64,000 nucleotides of DNA from PFJX01 sp044227325 (GTDB lineage: Bacteria; Pseudomonadota; Gammaproteobacteria; Burkholderiales; Thiobacillaceae): assembly GCA_044227325.1 (NCBI GenBank), contig JBGAFI010000001.1, forward strand, positions 434,001-498,000, given 5' to 3'. The position numbers and the translations under genes are program-made. Below the pieces are notes generated by a model that saw only the letters and a program-made list of their open reading frames with translations, ran no database searches and was not told where the DNA came from. Positions 43,779 through 51,375 of this stretch are shown here, piece after piece; position 1 is the stretch's first letter; every line of letters begins with the position of its first letter.

Positions 43779-45341
43779 ATGCACCAGAAAATCCTCATTC
43801 TCGATTTCGGTTCCCAATACACCCAGCTCATCGCCCGCCGGGTGCGTGAGAACAACGTGTACTGCGAACTGCACCCGTTCGATGTCGGCGACGATTTCAT
43901 CCGCGCCTTCAAGCCAGCCGGCATCATCCTTTCCGGCGGCCCCTCGTCGGTCTACGAGGAGGAAACCCCGCGCGCGCCGGCAGCGGTCTGGACCCAGGGC
44001 GTGCCGGTGCTGGGCATCTGCTACGGCATGCAGACCATGGCCGCCCAGTTGGGCGGAGCGGTGGAAAACTCCGCGAAGCGGGAATTCGGCTATGCGGAAA
44101 TCCGCGCCCACGGCCATACGCCCCTGCTCACCGGCATTCAGGACCGGTTGGAGGACAGCGGCGCGGCCTGGCTGGATGTCTGGATGAGCCACGGTGACAA
44201 GGTCACCGGGCTGCCGCCCGGATTCAAGGTGATCTGCGAGAACGCGTCCACGCCCATCGCCGGCATGGCCGATGTGTCGCGCAATTTCTACGGACTGCAA
44301 TTCCACCCGGAAGTCACCCACACGCTCCAGGGCAAAGCGATCCTGAGCAACTTCGTGCATCACATCTGTGGCTGCGGCAGCGACTGGAACATGCCCGACT
44401 ACATCGGCGAGGCCATCGGCAGGATCCGTTCCGAGGTGGGGTCCGATGAAGTCATCCTGGGCCTCTCCGGCGGCGTCGATTCCTCCGTCGCGGCCGCGCT
44501 GATCCACCGCGCCATCGGCGACCAACTCACCTGCGTGTTCGTGGATACCGGCCTGCTGCGCCTGAACGAAGCCGAACAGGTCATGGAGACCTTCGCCAGG
44601 AGCCTGGGCGTCAAGGTCATCCATGTGGACGCCACCGAGCAGTTCATGGGCAAGTTGGCTGGCGTCGCCGACCCGGAGAAGAAGCGCAAGATCATCGGCG
44701 GCGAGTTCGTCGCCGTGTTCCAAAGCGAATCCGCGAAACTGAAGAACGCGAAATGGCTGGCCCAGGGCACCATCTACCCGGACGTGATCGAATCCGCCGG
44801 GGCCAAGACCAAGAAGGCCCACGCCATCAAGAGCCACCACAATGTGGGCGGCCTTCCCGACGACATGCATCTCAAGCTGCTTGAGCCCTTGCGCGAACTG
44901 TTCAAGGACGAGGTACGGGAACTGGGCGTCGCCCTGGGCCTGCCCCACGACATGGTCTATCGCCACCCTTTCCCGGGCCCGGGGCTGGGCGTGCGCATCC
45001 TGGGCGAAGTGAAGAAGGAATATGCCGACCTCCTGCGCGAAGCGGATCACATTTTTATTGAAGAATTGCGCGCAAGTGGTTGGTATGAAAAGACTTCACA
45101 GGCCTTCGCCGTGTTCCTTCCCGTCAAGGCGGTAGGGGTGATGGGCGATGGCCGCACCTATGAATATGTCATCGCCCTGCGCGCTGTGCAGACCCAGGAT
45201 TTCATGACCGCCCACTGGGCGGAACTGCCCTATACCTTGCTGGCGAAGGTCTCGAATCGCATCATCAACGAGATTCGCGGCATCAACCGCGTCACCTATG
45301 ACATCACCGGCAAGCCGCCGGGAACCATCGAGTGGGAGTGA
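43779..45341 (+). CDS. guaA: GMP synthase (glutamine-hydrolysing)
   Basis: A 520-residue amidotransferase that converts XMP to GMP using glutamine and ATP. The class I glutaminase domain (residues 1-200) has the nucleophile Cys81 in GICYGMQ and the LQFHPEVTHT His/Glu pair. The ATP-pyrophosphatase domain follows with LGLSGGVDSSV. The dimerisation domain ends with the conserved ...NRVTYDITGKPPGTIEWE. All active-site motifs are present and the length is standard. It follows guaB in the same direction and converges on the glycosyltransferase gene. Confidence 0.98.
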   Translation: MHQKILILDFGSQYTQLIARRVRENNVYCELHPFDVGDDFIRAFKPAGIILSGGPSSVYEEETPRAPAAVWTQGVPVLGICYGMQTMAAQLGGAVENSAKREFGYAEIRAHGHTPLLTGIQDRLEDSGAAWLDVWMSHGDKVTGLPPGFKVICENASTPIAGMADVSRNFYGLQFHPEVTHTLQGKAILSNFVHHICGCGSDWNMPDYIGEAIGRIRSEVGSDEVILGLSGGVDSSVAAALIHRAIGDQLTCVFVDTGLLRLNEAEQVMETFARSLGVKVIHVDATEQFMGKLAGVADPEKKRKIIGGEFVAVFQSESAKLKNAKWLAQGTIYPDVIESAGAKTKKAHAIKSHHNVGGLPDDMHLKLLEPLRELFKDEVRELGVALGLPHDMVYRHPFPGPGLGVRILGEVKKEYADLLREADHIFIEELRASGWYEKTSQAFAVFLPVKAVGVMGDGRTYEYVIALRAVQTQDFMTAHWAELPYTLLAKVSNRIINEIRGINRVTYDITGKPPGTIEWE

Positions 45342-45383
45342 CTATTCCACCGGGTGCGGATGGGCTGCGGCAATGGCGTGGCG

Positions 45384-46130
45384 TCATCGCGCGGAGAGAA
45401 AACGGGTCGCGCTGTCTCCCTGGAACTCGTTTGCACCCACATGTCTGATCTGGCTTTTCAGATCGAGCCAAATTTCTCCGCCCAGGGTGCGCCAGCGCTG
45501 GCAGAACGCGTAGTCCTCGCTTAAGTAGGCGCCGCTTTCCGTGTCGATGATCGGATCGAAAAGCGCATAGCGATGATTCTCGCCCGGGGCTTCCGGATCC
45601 TGGGCGTGGACAACGCGGTATTTGAGCTCCGGATGCGCTTGAATCAACTGTTCCAGCGCTCCACGCTTAACCAGCAGGAAACCCGCGCCCACATATCGCG
45701 CCGTCGCGAACTCCCCCTCGATCTTCAACTCCGCTCCACTGCAAAGCGTGCCCACGTAGTTGAGCCCGGCCGTATGCATCGACTCTCCATCCGGATTGCG
45801 ATTCCTAAGGCGTTGCCAGTCGATTTCCTTGATGGGATACATGGCGGCGCTCAAGTCCTTGTCTTGCCTGAACAAGCGCGCGAATTGTTCCGGATCGAAG
45901 CCGATATCGCTGTCGATGAACATCAGGTGCGTCGCGTCCGGATTGTCGAGAAACTTGGCCACCAATGTGGCACGTGAGCGGGTGATAAGGGCGTCATTGC
46001 CGAGCAGCATGAGGAGCAAGTCGACCTGGTCGCCGACACTCGCCATGAGCCGGGTGACCGATTGCATATAGGTTTGCGTCAACATCCCGCCAAAGCAGGG
46101 TGTGGCGATAACGACGAGTGGCTTGGGCAT
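45384..46130 (-). CDS. GT-A-fold glycosyltransferase-like protein
   Basis: A 248-residue cytoplasmic protein beginning PKPLVVIATPCFGGMLTQTYMQS. A GT-A-like nucleotide-sugar fold is suggested by the MFIDSDIGFDP block (DxD motif) near residue 93 and by the later ARYVGAGFLLVKRGALEQ and DYAFCQRW segments. The closest fit is a family of short glycosyltransferases often found in phage and polysaccharide regions (Anp1-like). Donor and acceptor are unknown. ATG 46130 is chosen as the conserved domain starts there, although the frame is open for 64 codons upstream with no family-like sequence. It stands alone between guaA and the EF-G-like gene, so involvement in surface glycosylation, including the adhesins, is only a possibility. 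Confidence 0.7.
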   Translation of the reverse strand: MPKPLVVIATPCFGGMLTQTYMQSVTRLMASVGDQVDLLLMLLGNDALITRSRATLVAKFLDNPDATHLMFIDSDIGFDPEQFARLFRQDKDLSAAMYPIKEIDWQRLRNRNPDGESMHTAGLNYVGTLCSGAELKIEGEFATARYVGAGFLLVKRGALEQLIQAHPELKYRVVHAQDPEAPGENHRYALFDPIIDTESGAYLSEDYAFCQRWRTLGGEIWLDLKSQIRHVGANEFQGDSATRFLSAR

Positions 46131-46256
46131 GAGCGGATCCAAGGATGGGGGAAATCCCTGGCCGGAATTCTCTGCGCGCGCCGTGTAAACAGGCCCTAGC
46201 CGGTGTAAAGAAAGGTTAAAGAATGTGAGGGCGGAATAACGCGGTTGCTCGCCGGC

Positions 46257-46296
46257 GCGTAGGCAGTGACGCGAGGTAGTGGCGCGAGGCAGTGAC
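46257..46296. repeat. Three short tandem repeats upstream of the glycosyltransferase gene
   Basis: Three consecutive units of 13-14 bp (gcgtaggcagtgac, gcgaggtagtggc, gcgaggcagtgac) lie in the 284-bp non-coding gap between the glycosyltransferase start and the EF-G-like stop. Role unknown. Confidence 0.6.
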
Positions 46297-46347
46297 GGGA
46301 TAGGCCCGAGGATGCGCGGCAAGCGCCTGTGGCCGAAGTTGCCTCGA

Positions 46348-46409
46348 CCAGGAGCAGTCCCACTTGAAAGGGGCTTCTCCTGGCATCGCTTGGGGTGGGC
46401 CGCAGGCCC
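46348..46409. other. Two adjacent strong hairpins downstream of the EF-G-like gene
   Basis: A 14-position stem (46348-46361 with 46370-46383, one mismatch, one G-U) closes an 8-base loop acttgaaa. It is followed by a GGGCC-GCA-GGCCC stem at 46397-46409. No T tract accompanies either. They may protect or terminate the EF-G-like transcript, or be a copy of an intergenic palindromic repeat family. The rest of the 46131-46414 gap shows nothing recognisable. Confidence 0.5.
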
Positions 46410-46414
46410 CCCGC

Positions 46415-48460
46415 TCAGTCTTCTTCCTGAACCGGCTTGAACTGGGCCGCCAACTGCTGCTGCACGTTGGGCGGCACCTGCTCGTAGTGGCTGAATTCCA
46501 GGGTATAGGAGCCTTGACCGCCGGTGAGGGACTTGACCCGGGATTGGAAGCTGTCCAGTTCCGCCAGGGGAACCTGGCCCACCACGGTGATCATGCCACC
46601 CCGGCCGGTCTGGTGGCCAGTGATCTGGCCGCGCCGGGAGGATAGGTCGCCGCTGACGTCGCCCACGGCGGTTTCCGGCGTGGTCAGTTGCACGTTGACG
46701 ATAGGCTCCAGGACGATGGGCTTCGCCTTGGCGGCCGCATCCAGGAAGGCTTTCTTGCCCGCCGTGACGAAGGCGATCTCCTTGCCGTCCACCGGATGGT
46801 TCTTGCCGTCGTAGACGGTGACCTTGACGTCTTCCATGGGGAAGCCGGCGACGCTGCCGTTGGTCATGGCCTGGCGCACGCCTTTCTCCACCGCCGGGAT
46901 GAAGGTATTGGGGATGACGCCGCCCTTCACCGCGTCCACGAACTGGAAGCCGGCGCCGCGTTCCAGCGGCTCGATGCGCAAATACACCTCGCCGAACTGC
47001 CCGGCGCCGCCGGTCTGTTTCTTGTGGCGATGATGGCCCTCGGCGGGCAAGGTGACGGTTTCCTTGTAGGCGATGGTGGGCGGATGGGTTTCCAGTTCCA
47101 GGCGGAACTGCTCGCGCATCTTTTCCAACACGCTGCCCAGGTGGGTTTCGCCCAGGCCGCGAATGACAGCTTCATGGGTGTTGGGGTCGTGGTCCACGTG
47201 CAGGGCCGGGTCTTCGGCGACCAGGCGGTGCAGCACGTCCGCCAGTTTGTCCGCGTCGGCCTGCTTCTTGGTGCGCACCGCGAGTCCGTACACCGCATGG
47301 GGGAAGTCCAGCGGCTTCATGTGGATGTGGTCGTCCTCGGGCGCGTCGTGCAGCACCGAGTCGAAGGTGATGTCCTCGACCTTCGTCACCGCGCAGATAT
47401 CGCCCGGGCCGCAGGCTTCGACGGGAAGGAGCTGCTTGCCCTGGAGGCGGTACAGGTGGGTGACCTTGAAGGGTTTGCGCAGATCGCCGATGAACAACTG
47501 GGCGTTCTCCGTCACCGTGCCTTGATAGACGCGGAAAGCGGTGATGCGGCCGACGTAGGGGTCGACTTCCACCTTGAAGACATGGGCCAGGACATGTTTG
47601 GCCGGGTCCGGCTCCGCAAGCAGCGGCTGCGCCGCCTCGCCTTCGCCTAGAAGGAACAGGGGCGGGTTCGCCTCGCCGGGATTGGGCAGCAGGCTGACCA
47701 CGATATCCAGGAATTCGCCGACACCCGCGCCGCTTTGCGCGGAGACGAAGCACACCGGCACCAGATGGCCTTCGCGCAGCGCCTTCTCGAAGGGCGCGTG
47801 CAATTGCTCGGGAGCGACCTCGCCCTGTTCCAGGTAGATGTTCATCAGGTCTTCGTCCACTTCCACGACTTGATCCACCAAGGCCCGATGGGCGTCCTCC
47901 ACGCTGGAGAAATCCGCTTCGCCCGACGGCTTGAAGAAGCAGTCGGACACGCGCGTTCCGCCACCGGCGGGCAGGTTGATGGGCAGACATTCGCGGCCGA
48001 AGGCGTTCTGGATGTCGGCGAGGAGGGCGGGCAGGTCCGCTTCCGGAATATCGATCTTGTTCACCACGATCATGCGGCACAGCTTGCGCGCCTGGGCCCA
48101 GTGCATCATGCGATGGGCGGTGAGTTCGATGCCTTTTTTCGCGTCGATCACCACCACGGCGGTATCGGCCGCGTCCAGGGCGCACATGGACTGGCCCATG
48201 AAATCCGGATACCCCGGAGTGTCCAGGATGTGGATCAGCGTGTCCTGATGGCTGAGATGGGCGGCGGCCAGCTTCACGGAATGCAGATGGGTCTTTTCCA
48301 GCGGGTCGTAGTCGCACACGGTGCTGCCGCGTTCGACGCTGCCCGCGGCGGGAATCGCGCCCGTGGCGGCCAACAGGGTTTCGATGAGGGTGGTTTTTCC
48401 GGAACCACCATGGCCGACGAGCGCCAGTGTCCGAATCTGGGTTAGGGGAAGGTTGGTCAT
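46415..48460 (-). CDS. EF-G-like translational GTPase
   Basis: A 681-residue protein with all five EF-G domains in outline: G1 GHGGSGKT (16-23), G3 DTPGYPDF, G4 NKID, domain II beta-barrel (ITAFRVYQGTV), and the C-terminal ribosome-facing domains (PTIAYKETV..., VPLAELDSFQSRVKSLTGGQGSYTLEFSHYEQVP). It is somewhat shorter and more divergent than canonical EF-G (about 700), with GHGGSGKT instead of AHIDAGKT, which places it in the EF-G-like (PRK12740-type) paralogue group of unclear role. It is not beside the str operon (rpsL, rpsG, tuf), which also argues that it is not the housekeeping FusA. ATG 48460; no clear Shine-Dalgarno sequence. Confidence 0.85.
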   Translation of the reverse strand: MTNLPLTQIRTLALVGHGGSGKTTLIETLLAATGAIPAAGSVERGSTVCDYDPLEKTHLHSVKLAAAHLSHQDTLIHILDTPGYPDFMGQSMCALDAADTAVVVIDAKKGIELTAHRMMHWAQARKLCRMIVVNKIDIPEADLPALLADIQNAFGRECLPINLPAGGGTRVSDCFFKPSGEADFSSVEDAHRALVDQVVEVDEDLMNIYLEQGEVAPEQLHAPFEKALREGHLVPVCFVSAQSGAGVGEFLDIVVSLLPNPGEANPPLFLLGEGEAAQPLLAEPDPAKHVLAHVFKVEVDPYVGRITAFRVYQGTVTENAQLFIGDLRKPFKVTHLYRLQGKQLLPVEACGPGDICAVTKVEDITFDSVLHDAPEDDHIHMKPLDFPHAVYGLAVRTKKQADADKLADVLHRLVAEDPALHVDHDPNTHEAVIRGLGETHLGSVLEKMREQFRLELETHPPTIAYKETVTLPAEGHHRHKKQTGGAGQFGEVYLRIEPLERGAGFQFVDAVKGGVIPNTFIPAVEKGVRQAMTNGSVAGFPMEDVKVTVYDGKNHPVDGKEIAFVTAGKKAFLDAAAKAKPIVLEPIVNVQLTTPETAVGDVSGDLSSRRGQITGHQTGRGGMITVVGQVPLAELDSFQSRVKSLTGGQGSYTLEFSHYEQVPPNVQQQLAAQFKPVQEED

Positions 48461-48684
48461 GATGGAAGACGATCCAGGCTTGGGGAAAGGACACGCGGCT
48501 GCGCGCGCGGAGATTGGGTCATTCGACGGGTGTCGTTCACGGGGCTGGGTGGCAACGGAAGTCGCGATCTGGCGGCTGAAACATCTCTATCGAATAACCC
48601 TAACAGGGTAGCCAACCCAATGTAGTACGTAAACAACATAAGCATCGAATCGGGTGATTTCGTTCGGGCCGCGGCGGGTATTCG
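48461..48684. other. Non-coding interval upstream of the EF-G-like gene
   Basis: This interval holds the leader of the EF-G-like gene. The only clear structure is the perfect inverted repeat ACCCT-AAC-AGGGT at 48597-48609, in a locally AT-rich patch (48585-48660) that probably includes the minus-strand promoter. Short open frames here lack ribosome sites and family resemblance. No other feature was seen. Confidence 0.4.
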
Positions 48685-48713
48685 TTGAACGGTGAATCGC
48701 TATATTAGACAAT
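48685..48713 (+). promoter_or_regulatory. Sigma70-type promoter of a small transcription unit
   Basis: TTGAAC (48685-48690) and GACAAT (48708-48713) are spaced by exactly 17 bp; the spacer contains an AT-rich TATATTA tract. Predicted transcription start is near 48720. It points to the candidate sRNA and terminator immediately downstream. Each hexamer matches consensus at four of six positions. Confidence 0.5.
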
Positions 48714-48717
48714 TCTT

Positions 48718-48792
48718 ATGGCATCGATGGCGCTCGGCTCCCTGAGCGTCGTCGGTGTTGTCTCCTCCATCCTCCTCCTTTGGTGGATTTAG
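48718..48792 (+). CDS. Possible 24-residue hydrophobic peptide
   Basis: An ATG-initiated frame of 24 sense codons ends with TAG inside the base of the terminator stem. The peptide begins MASMALGSLSVVGVV and ends with a Leu-rich run and WWI, one transmembrane-length hydrophobic helix. The promoter would start transcription at or just after the first ATG, so translation would be leaderless, or would initiate at the second ATG (48727) without a ribosome site. It may be a small membrane protein, a type I-like toxin peptide, or an accidental frame in an sRNA; the RNA structure below argues for the last. Confidence 0.3.
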   Translation: MASMALGSLSVVGVVSSILLLWWI

Positions 48793-48820
48793 CCCGGTCA
48801 CCCGACCGGGCTTTTTTTTT
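48720..48820 (+). ncRNA. Candidate small RNA with CU-rich (anti-SD-like) loop
   Basis: An approximately 100-nt transcript is bounded by a promoter-like sequence and a strong terminator. It can fold into three stem-loops. Stem 1 pairs 48729-48735 with 48744-48750 (7 bp, one G-U) with loop GGCTCCCT. Stem 2 pairs 48766-48771 with 48782-48787 (6 bp, one G-U) with a 10-base loop CTCCTCCTTT, which contains CCTCCTTT, the sequence at the 3' end of 16S rRNA. The terminator is third. Known sRNA classes with CU-rich loops act by base-pairing with ribosome binding sites; that role here is inference. It does not resemble 4.5S, 6S or tmRNA. Confidence 0.5.
48791..48820 (+). terminator. Strong intrinsic terminator
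   Basis: AGCCCGGTC (48791-48799), loop ACCC, and GACCGGGCT (48804-48812) form a perfect 9-bp stem followed by eight further T residues. It is oriented on the plus strand, but no conventional gene lies upstream on that strand (the nearest plus gene ends at 45341). It therefore must terminate the short unit starting near 48720. Confidence 0.9.
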
Positions 48821-48869
48821 GTCCTTGGACTGGGAGAGAATCGGGCCCCGATCGGCGAAGATAACGGGC

Positions 48870-49748
48870 ATGGCTCAGTCACTTTGGTACCTGCGACACA
48901 ACGGTCGGGTTTTGGGACCCTTTCCGGCGCCCCAGCTTGTCGAGCTGTTGGACGCGGGAGATGTGACGCCGGATTGGGAAATCAGCCTGAATGAGGTGGA
49001 TTGGCTGACCATCGCCGAAAGCGGCCAGTTCGAGGCCGCGCGGGCCCAGTGGCTCAGTCAGCAAGCCGACGACCCGGAAAACCCGGGATGGCGGGAGGAA
49101 CGGCAGAAGGCGCGCCAGCGCTGGCTGAAGGAAACGGATGGCGTGGCAAGCGCCGCGCCACACACTATCGTCCAGGACGAGAAAACCCGCCACGCCGTCG
49201 ACAGAGACCACATCCGGACCGAGGCGCTGCTGCAGGCCGCGAAGCGGAAGCGAGCTTCCCTGATCGCGCCCCTGCTGGCCGTCCTGTTGCTTCTGGTCGT
49301 GGGGATCGGCATCTGGTTGGGCCAGCGGGAGAAAGCGATCCAAACCGGCATCGCCTCGGTGCCGAATTGCGCCGCCGCCGCCGCGGATGGCGTCAATTGG
49401 TCGAATTGTGACAAGCATGGATTGCAACTGGCCGGGCTGCGCGCCCGCAATGCCAAGCTCGTCGGAACCCGCCTGGACGAAGCCCGGCTGGCCGGCGCCG
49501 AACTGGCGTATGCCTCGCTGAATGGCGCGAGTCTGCGCAACGTCGAGTTCAACCGGGCCGATCTGGTGGGCGCCGACCTGACCGGTGCGGATCTGACCGG
49601 CGCCGACCTCTCCGGCGCCAATCTGCGCTACGCCGTCCTGAAAGGCGCGGATCTGACCGGAACCCGGCTCGATGCGGCGGTACTGGACAAGGCCGTCTGG
49701 GTGGATGGGCATACCTGTGCGGAAGGATCCCTCGGTCGATGTCTTTGA
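48870..49748 (+). CDS. GYF_2 / pentapeptide-repeat membrane protein
   Basis: A 292-residue protein with three parts. An N-terminal GYF_2 (DUF4339-type) domain covers residues 1-60 (WYLRHNGRVLGPFPAPQLVELL). A charged linker leads to one transmembrane segment (about 130-153, after KRKRA). A C-terminal domain has A(D/N)LxG-type pentapeptide repeats (about 180-270), for example ADLVGADLTGADLTGADLSGANL. The repeats should form a quadrilateral beta-helix. A Cys pair (CAEGSLGRC) closes the protein. GYF_2 domains bind partner peptides; the molecular role is unknown. ATG 48870 was chosen as the GYF_2 domain begins there. The gene overlaps the methyltransferase gene by ten bases. Confidence 0.85.
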   Translation: MAQSLWYLRHNGRVLGPFPAPQLVELLDAGDVTPDWEISLNEVDWLTIAESGQFEAARAQWLSQQADDPENPGWREERQKARQRWLKETDGVASAAPHTIVQDEKTRHAVDRDHIRTEALLQAAKRKRASLIAPLLAVLLLLVVGIGIWLGQREKAIQTGIASVPNCAAAAADGVNWSNCDKHGLQLAGLRARNAKLVGTRLDEARLAGAELAYASLNGASLRNVEFNRADLVGADLTGADLTGADLSGANLRYAVLKGADLTGTRLDAAVLDKAVWVDGHTCAEGSLGRCL

Positions 49749-50548
49749 AAGCCATCACCTCCCGGGACAACCCGACCTATCTGGAAATCCTCGCCCTGGC
49801 GAACGACCGCAGGGCCAGACGCCATACCGGGACGACCCTGCTGGATGGCCCGCATCTGCTGGAAGCCGCGTTGGCGGCTGGCGTCGTCGCGTCCCGGCTG
49901 GTGTTCTCGGACAGCGCGGCGGCGGGGCCGCTCGCAGAATGGTCGTCGCGCCTGCCGCAAGTCCCCGCATTGGTCGTGCCGGACCGCTTGTTCGCCAGCC
50001 TGTCGCCGGTGGAGTCGCCGGTGGGGCTGCTGGCCGTCATCGCGACTCCCAAACCCGCGGCGACCCGCGCGGATTGCGTCGTGCTGCTGGAAAACATCCA
50101 GGATCCGGGCAACCTGGGCGCCCTGTTGCGCGTGTCCGCCGCCGCCGGCGTCGGGTCGGCGCACCTGTCCAAGGGCTGCGCCGAGGCGTGGTCGCCCAAA
50201 TGCCTGCGGGGCGGGCAGGGGGCGCATTTCCAGGTGGACATTCACGAAGCCGTCGATTTGCCTGAGTTCGCCCGCGCTTTCCCCGGTCCGATCCACGCGG
50301 CGAGCCTGGCCGGTCAAGCCAGCCTTTACGAGCTGGACTTGCGCGGCCGCGTCGGCTTCGCCTTCGGCAATGAGGGGGCGGGTCTGTCGGAAGGGCTGTG
50401 CGCGGCGGCCCAGCCCTTCCGCATCCCCATGCCGGGCCGGGTCGAATCCCTGAATGTGGCGAGCGCGGCGGCGGTGTGTCTGTTCGAGCGCGTGCGCCAG
50501 CGCGGGATCAAAGCACCCTGGGCAGTCCGCCCGGAAGGGAATGCTTGA
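49739..50548 (+). CDS. TrmH/SpoU-family RNA 2'-O-methyltransferase
   Basis: A 269-residue SPOUT-class enzyme. An N-terminal substrate-binding region (residues 1-100; LDGPHLLEAALAAG) is followed by the three SPOUT motifs: LLENIQDPGNLGALLRVSAAAG with the catalytic Asn/Arg, FGNEGAGLS, and IPMPGRVESLNVASAAAVCLFE, which make the knotted SAM site. The target is probably a rRNA or tRNA ribose, but the exact nucleotide cannot be assigned. Start overlaps the preceding gene by ten bases. Its 3' end overlaps the convergent ppsR gene by 41 bp. Confidence 0.92.
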   Translation: MSLKAITSRDNPTYLEILALANDRRARRHTGTTLLDGPHLLEAALAAGVVASRLVFSDSAAAGPLAEWSSRLPQVPALVVPDRLFASLSPVESPVGLLAVIATPKPAATRADCVVLLENIQDPGNLGALLRVSAAAGVGSAHLSKGCAEAWSPKCLRGGQGAHFQVDIHEAVDLPEFARAFPGPIHAASLAGQASLYELDLRGRVGFAFGNEGAGLSEGLCAAAQPFRIPMPGRVESLNVASAAAVCLFERVRQRGIKAPWAVRPEGNA

Positions 50549-51335
50549 TCATCGCGGCGATTTCTTCCACGGAGCGGTGGGAGGAATCGACAACGGGAAT
50601 GCTCTCGCTGCGCATCAGCAATTCCGCCTGCCGGAGTTCCAGCTTGCAGTTTTCCATGGAGGCGTATTGGCTGTTGGGCCGCCGCTCCGAGCGGATCTGG
50701 GCGAGCCGTTCCGGCGACAGGGTGAGGCCGCGCAGCTTGGCCCGATGCGGCTGGAGGATCTTCGGCAGGCCCGGCTGCTCGAAATTCTCCGGCGTCAGCG
50801 GGTAATTGGCGACGCACAGGCCGTATTGCATGGCCATGTACAAGGAGGTGGGCGTCTTGCCGCTGCGCGACACACCGATCAGGATCAGATCCGCCCGCTC
50901 GTACTTCTCCAGACCCAGGCCATCATCCGCCGCCAAGGCGAAGTTCACCGCGTCGATGCGGGATCGATAGGAGTTCGGATCCTCCATGCCGTGAAAGCGG
51001 CCGCGCAGCGGTTCGGGCGGATAACCGATCTCGCCCACCATCATGCCGAGGAAGTGGCCGTAGATGTCCATGACCAGTCCGCCGCAGCCGTCCAGGGCCG
51101 CGCGGGCGCCCGGATCGGTCAGCGTCGAGAACACAAAAGGCTTGATGGAGGACTCTTTCCAGGCGTCCCGCACTTGTTGCGCTGCAAAATTTGCTTTTTC
51201 CAGCGTGTCCACGAAGGGTAAACTTATTGAGGCGAACGCTTCGTCGGGGAATTGGGAGAGGAGACTCTTGCCGATGATCTCGGCGGTGATGCCGGTGTGG
51301 TCTGAGATGAAATAGACCGGACGCGCGGGTGTCAT
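50508..51335 (-). CDS. ppsR: PEP synthetase regulatory protein (kinase/pyrophosphorylase)
   Basis: A DUF299-family bifunctional enzyme of about 275 residues. It inactivates PEP synthase by ADP-dependent phosphorylation of the active-site threonine and reactivates it by phosphorolysis. The P-loop GVSRSGKT is at residues 154-161, and the family N-terminus VYFISDHTGITAE is present. ATG 51335 was preferred on homology; a GTG at 51365 would add ten residues, and neither has a strong ribosome site. It is divergent from its target ppsA with about 40 bp between starts, the arrangement commonly seen in betaproteobacteria. Confidence 0.93.
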   Translation of the reverse strand: MTPARPVYFISDHTGITAEIIGKSLLSQFPDEAFASISLPFVDTLEKANFAAQQVRDAWKESSIKPFVFSTLTDPGARAALDGCGGLVMDIYGHFLGMMVGEIGYPPEPLRGRFHGMEDPNSYRSRIDAVNFALAADDGLGLEKYERADLILIGVSRSGKTPTSLYMAMQYGLCVANYPLTPENFEQPGLPKILQPHRAKLRGLTLSPERLAQIRSERRPNSQYASMENCKLELRQAELLMRSESIPVVDSSHRSVEEIAAMIKHSLPGGLPRVL

Positions 51336-51375
51336 TGGGGGAAGGAAGCGACGCTTCAAAGTCACTTTTTCGAGG

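Noticed and set aside
48720..48820. Candidate RNA as 4.5S (SRP) RNA or 6S RNA
   Set aside because: The GGAAGGAAGC-type SRP core is absent and the length and fold do not match 6S; it has three short hairpins only.
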